64,000 nt of DNA, taken from contig NZ_CP104272.1 of NCBI RefSeq assembly GCF_025244865.1, positions 2,976,001 through 3,040,000 of the forward strand, written 5' to 3'. Every line of letters begins with the position of its first letter. Positions within the stretch are counted from its first letter, which is position 1. The position numbers and the translations under genes were made by a program. Below the pieces are notes generated by a model that saw nothing but the letters and a program-made list of their open reading frames with translations, was not told the DNA's origin and made no database searches. Of the stretch, positions 44,962 to 52,518 are shown one piece after another. The DNA comes from Arthrobacter sp. zg-Y1110. GTDB lineage: Bacteria > Actinomycetota > Actinomycetes > Actinomycetales > Micrococcaceae.

Positions 44962-46437
44962 CTACTGCAGGGTCGCCGTCAGCCTGGCCACGTTGTCGAT
45001 GTACCGCTGCCACAGCGGCCGGTCCACCCAGTTGTCCAGGATGAGCTCCTTGGACAGTGCCCGGTAGGTGTCCTCGATGCGGCGCATCTGCTCGACGATC
45101 GTGCCGTCGAACATCATCACGGAGATTTCGAGGTTCAGCGAGAAGGAGCGCATGTCCATGTTGCTGGACCCCAGCACCGCCACCTCGTTGTCGATGGTGA
45201 AGTGCTTCGCATGCAGTACCAGCGGTTTGGGGTACTGGTAAATCCTGACCCCGGCCCGCAGCAGCGCCTCGTAATAGGAGCGCTGCGCGTGGTCCACGAG
45301 GAACTGGTCGCCTTTCTCGGAGACGAACAGCTCCACTTCCACGCCTCGCTGCGCCGCCGTCGTCACTGCGTAAAGCAGTGTGTCATCGGGGACGAAGTAC
45401 GGGCTGGTAATGGAGATGCGGTCGCTCGCCGAGTAAATAAGGGACGCGAAGAGGCGCAGGTTGTTTTCGGTGCTGAAGCCGGGACCGCTGGGCACCACCT
45501 GGCACGTGACGTCGCCCGGATTGGACGACGATTCGTACAGGCTCAGTTCCCGTTCCAGGTTTTCGTCGGTCTCGGCGTTCCAGTCCGTGGCGAAGACGAC
45601 GTTGAGTTCATCCACCACCGGCCCTTCCACCCGGGCCATAAGCTCGACCCATTTGCGGCCGGACCGGCGGTTGCGGCGCTTGTTGTAGGCCGGTTCCACC
45701 AGGTTCTGGGAGCCGGTGAAGCCCACGTCCCCGTCCACCACCAGGATCTTGCGGTGGTTGCGCAGATCCGGCCGGCGCCAGCGCCCGCGGAAGGGATTGA
45801 CCGGCAGCATCCGCCGCCACTGGATGTCGCTGCCGCGCAGTTCGCGCAGCAGCCTCCGGTAACCCGGGATGCGCAGGGTGCCGATGTGGTCAAACAGGAG
45901 CCGGACGGTGACGCCGCGCGCGGCAGCGTCATTCAGGGCCCGGAAGAAGTCGCGGGTGACGGCGTCGTACCCCATGATGTAGAACTCCACATGGACGTAC
46001 CGCGTAGCCTTCCCCACTGCCTCGGTCATTTCAGAGATGGACTCGTGGTAGTCGCGCTGCAGGTCCACCTTGTTGCCGTCCAGGGTGGGAAAGGATCCCA
46101 GCCGGCGGTTGAGCTCCGCCGCATTCAGCACCCACTCGGGGCCGTCGTAATTGGTGCCCTCGGTTTCCAGCTCCTTGGTGTTTTCACGGACCAGGCGGCT
46201 GATTTCGGCCTGCCGTTTCACCCGGTGCTCGGACAGCCGGTGGTTGCCGAAGAAGGAAAAAAGGATGATCCCGGGAATCGGCAGGAAGAAGATGCACAAC
46301 AGCCAGGCCATGGCGGTGGTGGGACGGCGGTTGCCGGGTACAACACCCAGGGCGATGATCCGGATCGCATAATCCACCGTGGTCAGGACGACGGCGGTCC
46401 ACCCGGACACGTCAAAACCGGCTACAGACCACCACAC
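44962..46437 (-). CDS. cls: Cardiolipin synthase (phospholipase D family)
   Basis: A 491-residue membrane enzyme condensing two phosphatidylglycerol molecules into cardiolipin. Two helices (about residues 10-30 and 40-62) anchor it. Two HKD phospholipase D motifs are present: HRKILVVDGDVGFTGS (first) and HAKHFTIDNEVAVLGSSN (second). FHRLSEHRV-type linker and RNRRSGRKW between them are typical. Start: GTG 46437 with GAGGAG upstream. Cardiolipin matters for membrane stress and division, but no neighbour shows a link. Confidence 0.93.
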   Translation of the reverse strand: MWWSVAGFDVSGWTAVVLTTVDYAIRIIALGVVPGNRRPTTAMAWLLCIFFLPIPGIILFSFFGNHRLSEHRVKRQAEISRLVRENTKELETEGTNYDGPEWVLNAAELNRRLGSFPTLDGNKVDLQRDYHESISEMTEAVGKATRYVHVEFYIMGYDAVTRDFFRALNDAAARGVTVRLLFDHIGTLRIPGYRRLLRELRGSDIQWRRMLPVNPFRGRWRRPDLRNHRKILVVDGDVGFTGSQNLVEPAYNKRRNRRSGRKWVELMARVEGPVVDELNVVFATDWNAETDENLERELSLYESSSNPGDVTCQVVPSGPGFSTENNLRLFASLIYSASDRISITSPYFVPDDTLLYAVTTAAQRGVEVELFVSEKGDQFLVDHAQRSYYEALLRAGVRIYQYPKPLVLHAKHFTIDNEVAVLGSSNMDMRSFSLNLEISVMMFDGTIVEQMRRIEDTYRALSKELILDNWVDRPLWQRYIDNVARLTATLQ

Positions 46438-46509
46438 ACCCTGCTCCTCCCCGACGCCGCCTTTTAGACAGCCTATCGGTCCGGCCGCGCTGGCCGTGCC
46501 TGCCGCGGC

Positions 46510-46515
46510 TAGGCT
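46510..46515 (+). promoter_or_regulatory. Putative -10 of the pabC-like gene (leaderless)
   Basis: TAGGCT ends 6 bases before ATG 46522; no ribosome site. Confidence 0.55.
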
Positions 46516-46521
46516 GGGGCC

Positions 46522-47409
46522 ATGACTCTTCTGGTTTTCCTGGATTCCGCCTTTCCCGACGGACGTCCGGCCGACGCCGGGGTCCCCCAGCTGATGATCA
46601 ATGACCTGGGCGTGACCCGCGGAGACGGGATCTTCGAATCATTGCTGGCCGTGGACTCGGTGCCCCGCAAGCCGGATGCCCATCTGGACCGGCTGGCGTC
46701 CTCCGCGCGGCTCCTGGAACTGGACATTCCCCCGCGAGGCGCCTGGGAACGGGCCATTGCCACCGCGCTCGCCCTGCACGCGGAGGCGGAAACCGCCGGC
46801 ACCGGCTCCCCCGCACGGGCGGCAGTGAAGCTCGTGGTCACCCGGGGCGTCGAGGGCGCCGCCATGCCCACGGCGTGGGTGCAGGTGAGCACCGCCCCCG
46901 ATGCCTTCCGCCAGCGTTCCGAAGGCATCAAGGTGCTGCTCCTGGACCGCGGCTATGACAGCCAGGCAGCCGCCCGCGCGCCGTGGCTGCTGCTCGGTGC
47001 CAAGACGCTCTCCTATGCCGTAAACATGGCGGCCCTGCGCTACGTCCGTGCGAACGGCGCCGACGACGCGATCTTCACCTCCTCCGACGGCAAGGTCCTC
47101 GAAGGGCCCACGTCAACCGTGGTGCTGGCCCGCGAACGCAACGGCGTGCGCACCCTGCTCACCCCCGAGCGCAAGAGCGGCATCCTGGCCGGAACCACGC
47201 AGGATGCCCTCTTCAGGGCGGCCGAAGCCGCCGGCTGGGAACTGGGATACGGGCCGCTGGTGCCCGAAGACCTGTTCGCGGCCGACGGCGTCTGGCTGGC
47301 GTCCAGCATCCGGTTGCTGGTACCGGTGCGCTCCATCGACGGCAGGGACCTGCCCTTCTCGGAGACCTTGAACGCCGAACTCACCAAACTGGCGGACGCG
47401 GCCCTCTAA
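46522..47409 (+). CDS. pabC: Class IV aminotransferase, likely 4-amino-4-deoxychorismate lyase
   Basis: A 295-residue PLP enzyme of the fold shared by aminodeoxychorismate lyase (p-aminobenzoate for folate), branched-chain aminotransferase and D-amino acid transaminase. NDLGVTRGDGIFESLL (about residues 27-42), LGAKTLSYAVNMAALRYVR with the PLP lysine in GAKTL (about 157), and EGPTSTVVLARERNG are seen. I favour PabC from overall likeness and length, but D-amino acid transaminase or BCAT remain possible. Not in an operon with other folate genes. Confidence 0.75.
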   Translation: MTLLVFLDSAFPDGRPADAGVPQLMINDLGVTRGDGIFESLLAVDSVPRKPDAHLDRLASSARLLELDIPPRGAWERAIATALALHAEAETAGTGSPARAAVKLVVTRGVEGAAMPTAWVQVSTAPDAFRQRSEGIKVLLLDRGYDSQAAARAPWLLLGAKTLSYAVNMAALRYVRANGADDAIFTSSDGKVLEGPTSTVVLARERNGVRTLLTPERKSGILAGTTQDALFRAAEAAGWELGYGPLVPEDLFAADGVWLASSIRLLVPVRSIDGRDLPFSETLNAELTKLADAAL

Positions 47410-47429
47410 GCCGGCCGGGCCGGGAAGCC

Positions 47430-48233
47430 TCAGGTCAGGATGAAGTTGAACGTGCCGGCCGCCACCGCGGCTGCCATGGCAGCGGCGGACACTGCCACCC
47501 CCACCCCGAAGACCGCGGCGTCCACCCCGCTGAAGGTCGACGTTCGAGCCCAGGTCCGTTCCGCTGCGCCGAAGCCGCGCGCCTCCATTGCCGTCGCAAG
47601 GCGGGTGGCCCGGCGGATCGCCTGCACCAGCAGCGCGAGGGACTGCCCGGCGAACCCCCGAAGCCGGGCCGCTCCCCCGGCATCCGGTCCCGCGCCGCGG
47701 GCGTGCCGGGCCAGTCCGATGGTGCGCCATTCCTCCACCAGCAGCCCCACCAGGCGCATGGCCGCCAGCGCGCCCAGGACAAAGCGGTGCGGCAGCCCCA
47801 GTTTCTGGGCCAGGGCATCGGCCAGGTCCGTGGGATCAGTGGTGGCCAGCAGGTAGATACCCGGCAGGGCTATCGCCAGGCCGCGCAGCCCGATGGCGAT
47901 GCCCGCGGCAACGGAGCCGGAGGTGAACACCAGCGGCCCGGCCTCGAGCAGCACCGACCCGGTCTTTTCCGCCAGCAGCGCCGTGCCCCACGCACCGATC
48001 AGCGCCGCGGCCAGCAGCGGCCAGATCCGCCGGACCAGCGTTCCGATCCGGATGTGCAGCAGCGGCAGCAGGGCCAGTTCGGCGGTGAGGACGACGGCGG
48101 CACTCACCCAGTCCACCGTCACCAGTACTGCCAGGGTCAGCAGCACTGCCGCGGCAAGCTTGGAGAGCGGGTTGGCGCGGGCCAGGAACGTGCCGGCGGG
48201 GCGGGCCGGAGCCGCGGCAGCTGCAGCGCTCAT
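47430..48233 (-). CDS. ECF transporter T component (YkoC-like)
   Basis: A 267-residue membrane coupling subunit (EcfT/CbiQ family) of an energy-coupling factor importer. About five helices, with the two short motifs that contact the ATPases: ARHARG (about residues 175-180) and MEARGFG (about 225-231). It overlaps the ATPase gene by four bases and lies third in a riboswitch-controlled operon (S, A, T order). Together with the fused ATPase and YkoE-like subunit this is the YkoEDC type, thought to import thiamine precursors or related pyrimidines. Confidence 0.88.
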   Translation of the reverse strand: MSAAAAAAPARPAGTFLARANPLSKLAAAVLLTLAVLVTVDWVSAAVVLTAELALLPLLHIRIGTLVRRIWPLLAAALIGAWGTALLAEKTGSVLLEAGPLVFTSGSVAAGIAIGLRGLAIALPGIYLLATTDPTDLADALAQKLGLPHRFVLGALAAMRLVGLLVEEWRTIGLARHARGAGPDAGGAARLRGFAGQSLALLVQAIRRATRLATAMEARGFGAAERTWARTSTFSGVDAAVFGVGVAVSAAAMAAAVAAGTFNFILT

Positions 48234-49882
48234 CGCCGCACCTGGGCGTCCCGGGCCGTGCCGGCGTCCCGGGCCGTGCCGGCGTCGCCGGCAGGAACGC
48301 CGGGCGCGGCAGCGGCAACAGGGGTGAGCACCCCGCCCGCCGCCCGGAGGTCCCGGGAGGCCAGCGCGTCGATGAACTCAGCGTCATGCGTCACGGAAAC
48401 CACACAGCGCCCTTCCGACAACTGGCCGCGCAGCAGGGCTACCAGTTCCGCCCAGGTGCGGGCGTCCTGTCCGAAGGTCGGTTCATCCAGCAGCAGGATG
48501 GACGGCTCCGTGGCAAGCATGGTTGCCACGGACAACCGGCGTTTCTCCCCGCCCGAAAGCGTGAACGGGTTGGCCTCGAGCAGCTTGTCCAGCCGGAGCC
48601 GTTCCGCCAGGTGGTGCACCCGGGCCAGCACCTGCGCGTCCGTCTCCCGGCCCAGCCGCCGCGGTCCGAAGGCCAGTTCATCCAGCACGGTGTTGGCCAG
48701 GAACTGGTGTTCGGGTTCCTGGAAGACGGTGCCGATGCGGTCCACCAGCTGCGCGGAGGTCCAGCGGCCGGGTTCCGGGCGGGCCGCGCCGGCCAGGGCC
48801 GGGGCCGCGGTGAGGGTTCCTGCCCGTGGCCGGAGCAGGCCGCCGAGAGTCAGGGCAAGCGTGGATTTGCCGGCACCGTTGGGGCCGGTGATGCCGACGG
48901 CGGTGCCGGCGTCCAGGCTCAGGTCCGCTCCGATCAGCACGGCGGGACCGCGGAGCGAACGCGCAACGGCCAGCCCGCGGGCCTCCAGCAGCCGGGGACC
49001 GGCCGCAGCCGGACCCCAGGGACCGCCCGGAATTTCCGGCCTGGTACCGGGCAGCCAGACCCCCGACTCCGCCAGGGTGCTGCGGTGCGCGGGATTGCCC
49101 AGTACCTGTTCCGGGGAACCGTCCGCCAGCACGCCGCCGCCGGCGGCGAGGACAACAATGCGGTCCACAACGCCGGCCCAGACATCCACCCGGTGCTCCA
49201 CCACAATGAGCGTGGCACCGGTGCGGTCCAGCACCCGGGTCACGGCGTCGCGGATTTCCACCACGCCGTCCGGGTCCAGGTTGGCCGTGGGTTCATCGAG
49301 CAGCAGCAGGCCCGGTTCCATGGCCATGACCGAAGCGAGGGCCAGGCGTTGCTTCTGTCCGCCGGAGAGCGCGGCGGTGGAGTGGTCCAGCGGAACCTCC
49401 AGGCCGACGTCGGCCAGTGCCGAACGCACCCGCGGCCAGATCTCCGCGGTCGGAACGGCCAGGTTCTCCGCGCCGAAGGCCACTTCGTCCCCTACCCGGG
49501 ACAGGACGGTCTGGGAGTCCGGGTCCTGCAGGACCAACCCGGTCCGTCCGCGGGCGTTCGCGGGATGGACGCCGTCGAGCGTCAGGACCCCCTGTTCCTC
49601 CCCGCCGGTATCCGGGCCGAGGACACCGGCAAGGGCGTGCAGGAACGTGGATTTTCCGGCGCCGGAAGCACCCAGCAGCAGCACCCGCTCACCCGGGGAA
49701 ATCGCCAGGTCCAGGCCAGACACCGCCGAACCGGTCCGTCCCCCGTGCTGCCAGCCCCAGCCGCGGGCTGCGACGGCGGCCGGGCGGGGCCGGCGGCGGG
49801 AGTCGGGGGCGGTATTCCGCAACGGGATGGAAGCCGCTGCAGCAGGCGGACGTCTCCCTCCGCCCTTCTTCCCGAACAGCAC
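48230..49882 (-). CDS. ECF transporter ATP-binding subunit with two fused ABC domains (YkoD-like)
   Basis: A 550-residue protein with two nucleotide-binding domains. Domain 1 has Walker A GASGAGKST (about residues 72-80), LSGGQKQRLALA and LLDEPTANLD; domain 2 has GPNGAGKST and LSGGEKRRLSVA with LLDEPTFGQD. An Arg/Pro/Ala-rich N-terminal leader of ~50 residues precedes domain 1. Start: GTG 49882, three bases downstream of the YkoE-like stop; the frame is open further upstream, inside the YkoE gene. Powers uptake by the S and T subunits. Confidence 0.92.
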   Translation of the reverse strand: MLFGKKGGGRRPPAAAASIPLRNTAPDSRRRPRPAAVAARGWGWQHGGRTGSAVSGLDLAISPGERVLLLGASGAGKSTFLHALAGVLGPDTGGEEQGVLTLDGVHPANARGRTGLVLQDPDSQTVLSRVGDEVAFGAENLAVPTAEIWPRVRSALADVGLEVPLDHSTAALSGGQKQRLALASVMAMEPGLLLLDEPTANLDPDGVVEIRDAVTRVLDRTGATLIVVEHRVDVWAGVVDRIVVLAAGGGVLADGSPEQVLGNPAHRSTLAESGVWLPGTRPEIPGGPWGPAAAGPRLLEARGLAVARSLRGPAVLIGADLSLDAGTAVGITGPNGAGKSTLALTLGGLLRPRAGTLTAAPALAGAARPEPGRWTSAQLVDRIGTVFQEPEHQFLANTVLDELAFGPRRLGRETDAQVLARVHHLAERLRLDKLLEANPFTLSGGEKRRLSVATMLATEPSILLLDEPTFGQDARTWAELVALLRGQLSEGRCVVSVTHDAEFIDALASRDLRAAGGVLTPVAAAAPGVPAGDAGTARDAGTARDAQVRR

Positions 49883-49884
49883 CG

Positions 49885-50502
49885 CTACGCCGTTCCCGTC
49901 CGGCCCGATGCGAAGGGTGCAAGGGCACCCGTCCGTGCCAGCGCGCGGACCGCCAGCCAGGACAGCCCGCCGGCAATGACCGCTCCCGAGACGCAGGTGA
50001 GCAGGACGTACAGCAACTGCCACTGGGCGGCCCATTCCACGTTGTACAGGACGTTTTCGCTCAGGCCGAGGAACAGGCCGGACCCCAGCCCGGCCAGCAG
50101 TGCCACGGGAAGGGAGAACCGCCGGTACAGGAACAGCAGGAACACCAGCTCGGCGCCCAGGCCCTGCAGGAAGCCCGAAAGCAGCACGGAGAGGCCGAAC
50201 TGCGTGCCCAGCACGCCTGACACGGCGGAGGCCAGCATCTCGCAGTAGATCGCCGCGCCGGGTTTGCGGATGATGAGCCCGCCCAGCACCCCGGCAATCA
50301 GCCAGCCGCCGGTGTAGAGCCCGGCGAGCGGCGGAAACGCCGCGGTGAGTACGCTGATCCCGGCGTAGCCCAGGGACCAGGCCCAGAAAATCACGCCCAC
50401 GGCCACCGCGAGGACGGAGGCAACAACAATGTCCACCACCCGCCAGGAACGCCTTGGGGCTGCAGTCCGGGTGCGGTGGGGAGCTGCGGATTGGTCTTTC
50501 AT
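49885..50502 (-). CDS. ECF transporter S component, YkoE family (thiamine-precursor uptake)
   Basis: A 205-residue membrane protein with about six helices: VVDIVVASVLAVAVGVIFWAW near the N-terminus, FPPLAGLYTGGWLIAGVLGGLIIRKPGAAIYCEMLASAVSGVLGT (conserved YkoE region), LGAELVFLLFLYRRF. It should bind the vitamin precursor for the YkoD/YkoC engine. Start: ATG 50502 with AGGAGG six bases upstream; that Shine-Dalgarno is one arm of a perfect hairpin. A TPP riboswitch lies upstream, which strongly supports a thiamine-related substrate, probably the pyrimidine moiety or thiamine. Confidence 0.93.
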   Translation of the reverse strand: MKDQSAAPHRTRTAAPRRSWRVVDIVVASVLAVAVGVIFWAWSLGYAGISVLTAAFPPLAGLYTGGWLIAGVLGGLIIRKPGAAIYCEMLASAVSGVLGTQFGLSVLLSGFLQGLGAELVFLLFLYRRFSLPVALLAGLGSGLFLGLSENVLYNVEWAAQWQLLYVLLTCVSGAVIAGGLSWLAVRALARTGALAPFASGRTGTA

Positions 50503-50508
50503 GAATAT

Positions 50509-50526
50509 CCTCCTGAGGTCAGGAGG
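50509..50526 (-). promoter_or_regulatory. Hairpin sequestering the ykoE Shine-Dalgarno site
   Basis: CCTCCTGA-CC-TCAGGAGG on the minus strand is a perfect 8-bp inverted repeat; its second arm is the ribosome-binding site AGGAGG, six bases before the ATG. Located between the TPP aptamer and the start codon, it is a plausible translation-control platform. Confidence 0.75.
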
Positions 50527-50604
50527 GGAGGGTGATACTGCACCGGTAAACCGGCGCGCTTCCCCGCAGGCCGTTGCCCGGCCAACGGGGATTTCCCTGA
50601 GTCT

Positions 50605-50720
50605 CGACTCCCTTCGCCGGTACTAACCGGATCAGGTTCGAGGGTCTGCGGATATCCGCACTCTCAGCGCCTTGTCCTTCGCAGTCCGAAGACCTGCTGC
50701 GGGACGGCGCTCCCCTGTCG
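50605..50720 (-). ncRNA. TPP riboswitch (THI element)
   Basis: Read on the minus strand: ACAGGGGAGC at the 5' end, CTGAGAG (50661-50667), ACCCTCGAACCTGATC (about 50630-50645), GGTTAGTACCGGCGAAGGGA, and P1 closed by CGAC/GTCG at the outer ends (50717-50720 with 50605-50608). All conserved thiamin-pyrophosphate-binding blocks are in order, with an enlarged P3 arm. It precedes a thiamine-type ECF transporter operon. TPP would shut the operon off. Confidence 0.95.
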
Positions 50721-50735
50721 TATGTTTGCGGTTCC

Positions 50736-50741
50736 ACTCTA
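50736..50741 (-). promoter_or_regulatory. Putative -10 of the riboswitch-ykoEDC operon
   Basis: On the minus strand TAGAGT ends 15 bases before the 5' edge of the TPP aptamer. Confidence 0.5.
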
Positions 50742-50817
50742 CACACGTGTTCCTGATCCGGCGACGGGCAAACGGGTACCGTAGGGTTAGGAAAAACGCC
50801 CGAAGCTAGGAGTATTC

Positions 50818-51081
50818 ATGAACCTGATCCTCAAACTGCTCGGAACCGGAGCGAGCATCCTCTCCGGAATCGTCGCCGCCAAGGTGCTGGATTTCGCCTG
50901 GACCAAGGCCACCGGCAACGAGCCGCCGAAGGACGCCGAAGGCAGTCTGGAAAACAGCCTCCGCTCCGCCGTGGCATTCGCCGTGGTCTCGGGTGCCGTC
51001 AGCCAGGTCATCCGCGTGCTGACCAACCGCGGCACGCAGCGGGCCATCCAGCGCTACCAGAAGACGCCGGAAATCGTCTAA
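50818..51081 (+). CDS. DUF4235 family small membrane protein
   Basis: An 87-residue protein with an N-terminal helix (LLGTGASILSGIVAAKVLDFAW, about residues 7-28) and a second hydrophobic segment (SAVAFAVVSGAVSQVIRVL), followed by RGTQRAIQRYQKTPE. The (KAT)GNEPP linker between them is a family feature. Function unknown. Start: ATG 50818 with AGGAG eight bases upstream and a TAGGGT hexamer at ~50781. It is divergent from the riboswitch operon. Confidence 0.82.
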   Translation: MNLILKLLGTGASILSGIVAAKVLDFAWTKATGNEPPKDAEGSLENSLRSAVAFAVVSGAVSQVIRVLTNRGTQRAIQRYQKTPEIV

Positions 51082-51083
51082 GC

Positions 51084-51118
51084 CTTCGATTATCGAAGCC
51101 TCCGCCGTTGGTGGAGGC
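51084..51118. terminator. Two hairpins between DUF4235 and mnhG
   Basis: CTTCGAT-T-ATCGAAG (51084-51098) is followed directly by GCCTCC/GGAGGC (51098-51103 with 51113-51118). They lie in the 45-base gap between convergent genes and may terminate both. Confidence 0.6.
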
Positions 51119-51126
51119 AGGGGCGC

Positions 51127-51660
51127 TCAGCCCTCGGGGTTTTTCCCCGGGCGCTGGGCGTCGCTGTTTAACGCCCCTCCTGCGCCGGTTCCGCGGGCGC
51201 GCAGCATCTCGTCGTCGTCGAGCTCCCCGGTGTAGCCGTGCCCCGGATCATCGTCCACGCGCGGATCGTCATCCTCGTCTTCGAGCACTTCCTCTTCCGC
51301 TTCCCGGAGCAGGCGCTGTGCACGCTCGACGACGTCGTCCAGTTCGTCGATGACCAGCAGTTCGGGCCGCAGGTGCTTGGTCCGGTAACCGGCGCGACCA
51401 ACCATGTGGGCCGAGACCGGTGCGGTCAGGAGCATAAAGATCCAGGCCACGAACAGGATCGGCAGCAGCTTCCAGCTGCGGAATTCCACGGCCATGGCCA
51501 GCAGGAACAGCAGGAGCCCAAGCACCTGGGGTTTGGTGGCCGCGTGCATGCGGCTGAGCAGGTCGGGGAAACGGATCAGGCCGATGGCAGCGGCCAGGGA
51601 CATCAGCGCGCCGCCGAGGATCAATACGGCTGTGATCACGTCATAGACGGTCTCTTCCAT
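51127..51660 (-). CDS. mnhG: Na+/H+ antiporter subunit G (MrpG/MnhG)
   Basis: A 177-residue membrane subunit. The first ~95 residues are the three-helix MnhG core (VITAVLILGGALMSLAAAIGLIRFPDLLSRMHAATKPQVLG is the diagnostic block). The C-terminal ~80 residues form an unusual acidic, charged tail (VLEDEDDDPRVDDDPGH) not found in short MnhG proteins such as the ~100-residue Bacillus form. Last gene of the mnh operon; the gap to mnhF is four bases. Needed for the full Mrp complex. Confidence 0.93.
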   Translation of the reverse strand: MEETVYDVITAVLILGGALMSLAAAIGLIRFPDLLSRMHAATKPQVLGLLLFLLAMAVEFRSWKLLPILFVAWIFMLLTAPVSAHMVGRAGYRTKHLRPELLVIDELDDVVERAQRLLREAEEEVLEDEDDDPRVDDDPGHGYTGELDDDEMLRARGTGAGGALNSDAQRPGKNPEG

Positions 51661-51664
51661 GGTG

Positions 51665-51925
51665 CTACCGCCTGTCCGTTACGAACCGGGCAACGGTCAC
51701 GGAGCCGATGAAGCCGATAAGGGAAATAGCGACCACCAGGGCCAGGTAGTCCAGGTTGCGGTAAACGATCATGTCCGTGATCAGGGCCGCACCGACAATG
51801 GCCAGCAGCACGTCCGAGGCCAGCACCCGGTCCAGGATCGAGGGGCCCCGGGCAATCCGGTAAATGGCACCGGCGCCGGCCACTGCCAACATGACGGACA
51901 CGGCCACCACAGCTGCGCTCATCAT
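51665..51925 (-). CDS. mnhF: Na+/H+ antiporter subunit F (MrpF/MnhF)
   Basis: An 86-residue three-helix subunit: AVVAVSVMLAVAGAGAIYRIARGPSILDRVLASDVLLA is the MnhF signature, with DRVLASD in a conserved position. Start: one of two adjacent ATGs at 51925; it overlaps mnhE by four bases. Part of the cation-exchange complex that expels Na+ and supports pH homeostasis. Confidence 0.93.
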   Translation of the reverse strand: MMSAAVVAVSVMLAVAGAGAIYRIARGPSILDRVLASDVLLAIVGAALITDMIVYRNLDYLALVVAISLIGFIGSVTVARFVTDRR

Positions 51926-52518
51926 GCCCGGCCTCCAATCTTTCGTTTCCGTATTTCAGCGGTTTCGGCACGCAGGGCGGCCAGCTCCTCTTTGGTTCCC
52001 AGGGTGCGGATCAGCCAGGCCTCGGCGTCCAGGGCATCGGCCCGCACCTTTTCCGCCTGTTCCGCCGTGGACACGTTCAGCGCGTGCAGGTACAGAGTCG
52101 AGGTGGAACGGTCGACGTCGACAATCAACGAGCCGGGGATCAGGGAGAGCACGTGGCCGGTGGCCGTGACCAGCAGGTCCGAGCGGCTGCGCAGCTTCAC
52201 CCCGATGACACCGTTGCGGATCCGCGGGCCGCGGACAAGCGCGAGCCAAAGCACGTGGAAGCTGGCCTCCACCAGCTTGTAGAGGAAACGTCCGGCGAAG
52301 AGCAGCCCGTAGAGCGGGTTGAACCTGCCGCTGAGTTCCACGGGCGGGAGGTAGAAGATGTTCGCCACGAAGAAGGCGATCACCGCCCCGAAAACCAGGT
52401 TTCCGGCGCTGAAGTCCTGCCACAGCGCCCCCCACAGGAACACCAGCCAGATCAGCAGGGGCAGTTCCTGCAGCAGCGGAACGCGGGACCGGTTGCGCAT
52501 GCGTGCTTGCTTGGTCAT
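51922..52518 (-). CDS. mnhE: Na+/H+ antiporter subunit E (MrpE/MnhE)
   Basis: A 198-residue subunit: PLLIWLVFLWGALWQDFSAGNLVFGAVIAFFVA (two N-terminal helices), then LPPVELSGRFNPLYGLLFAGRFLYKLVEASFHVLW and the conserved VTATGHVLSLIPGSLIVDVDRSTSTLYLHALN. The final ~45 residues are a charged helical tail. It overlaps mnhD and mnhF by four bases each. Confidence 0.93.
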   Translation of the reverse strand: MTKQARMRNRSRVPLLQELPLLIWLVFLWGALWQDFSAGNLVFGAVIAFFVANIFYLPPVELSGRFNPLYGLLFAGRFLYKLVEASFHVLWLALVRGPRIRNGVIGVKLRSRSDLLVTATGHVLSLIPGSLIVDVDRSTSTLYLHALNVSTAEQAEKVRADALDAEAWLIRTLGTKEELAALRAETAEIRKRKIGGRA

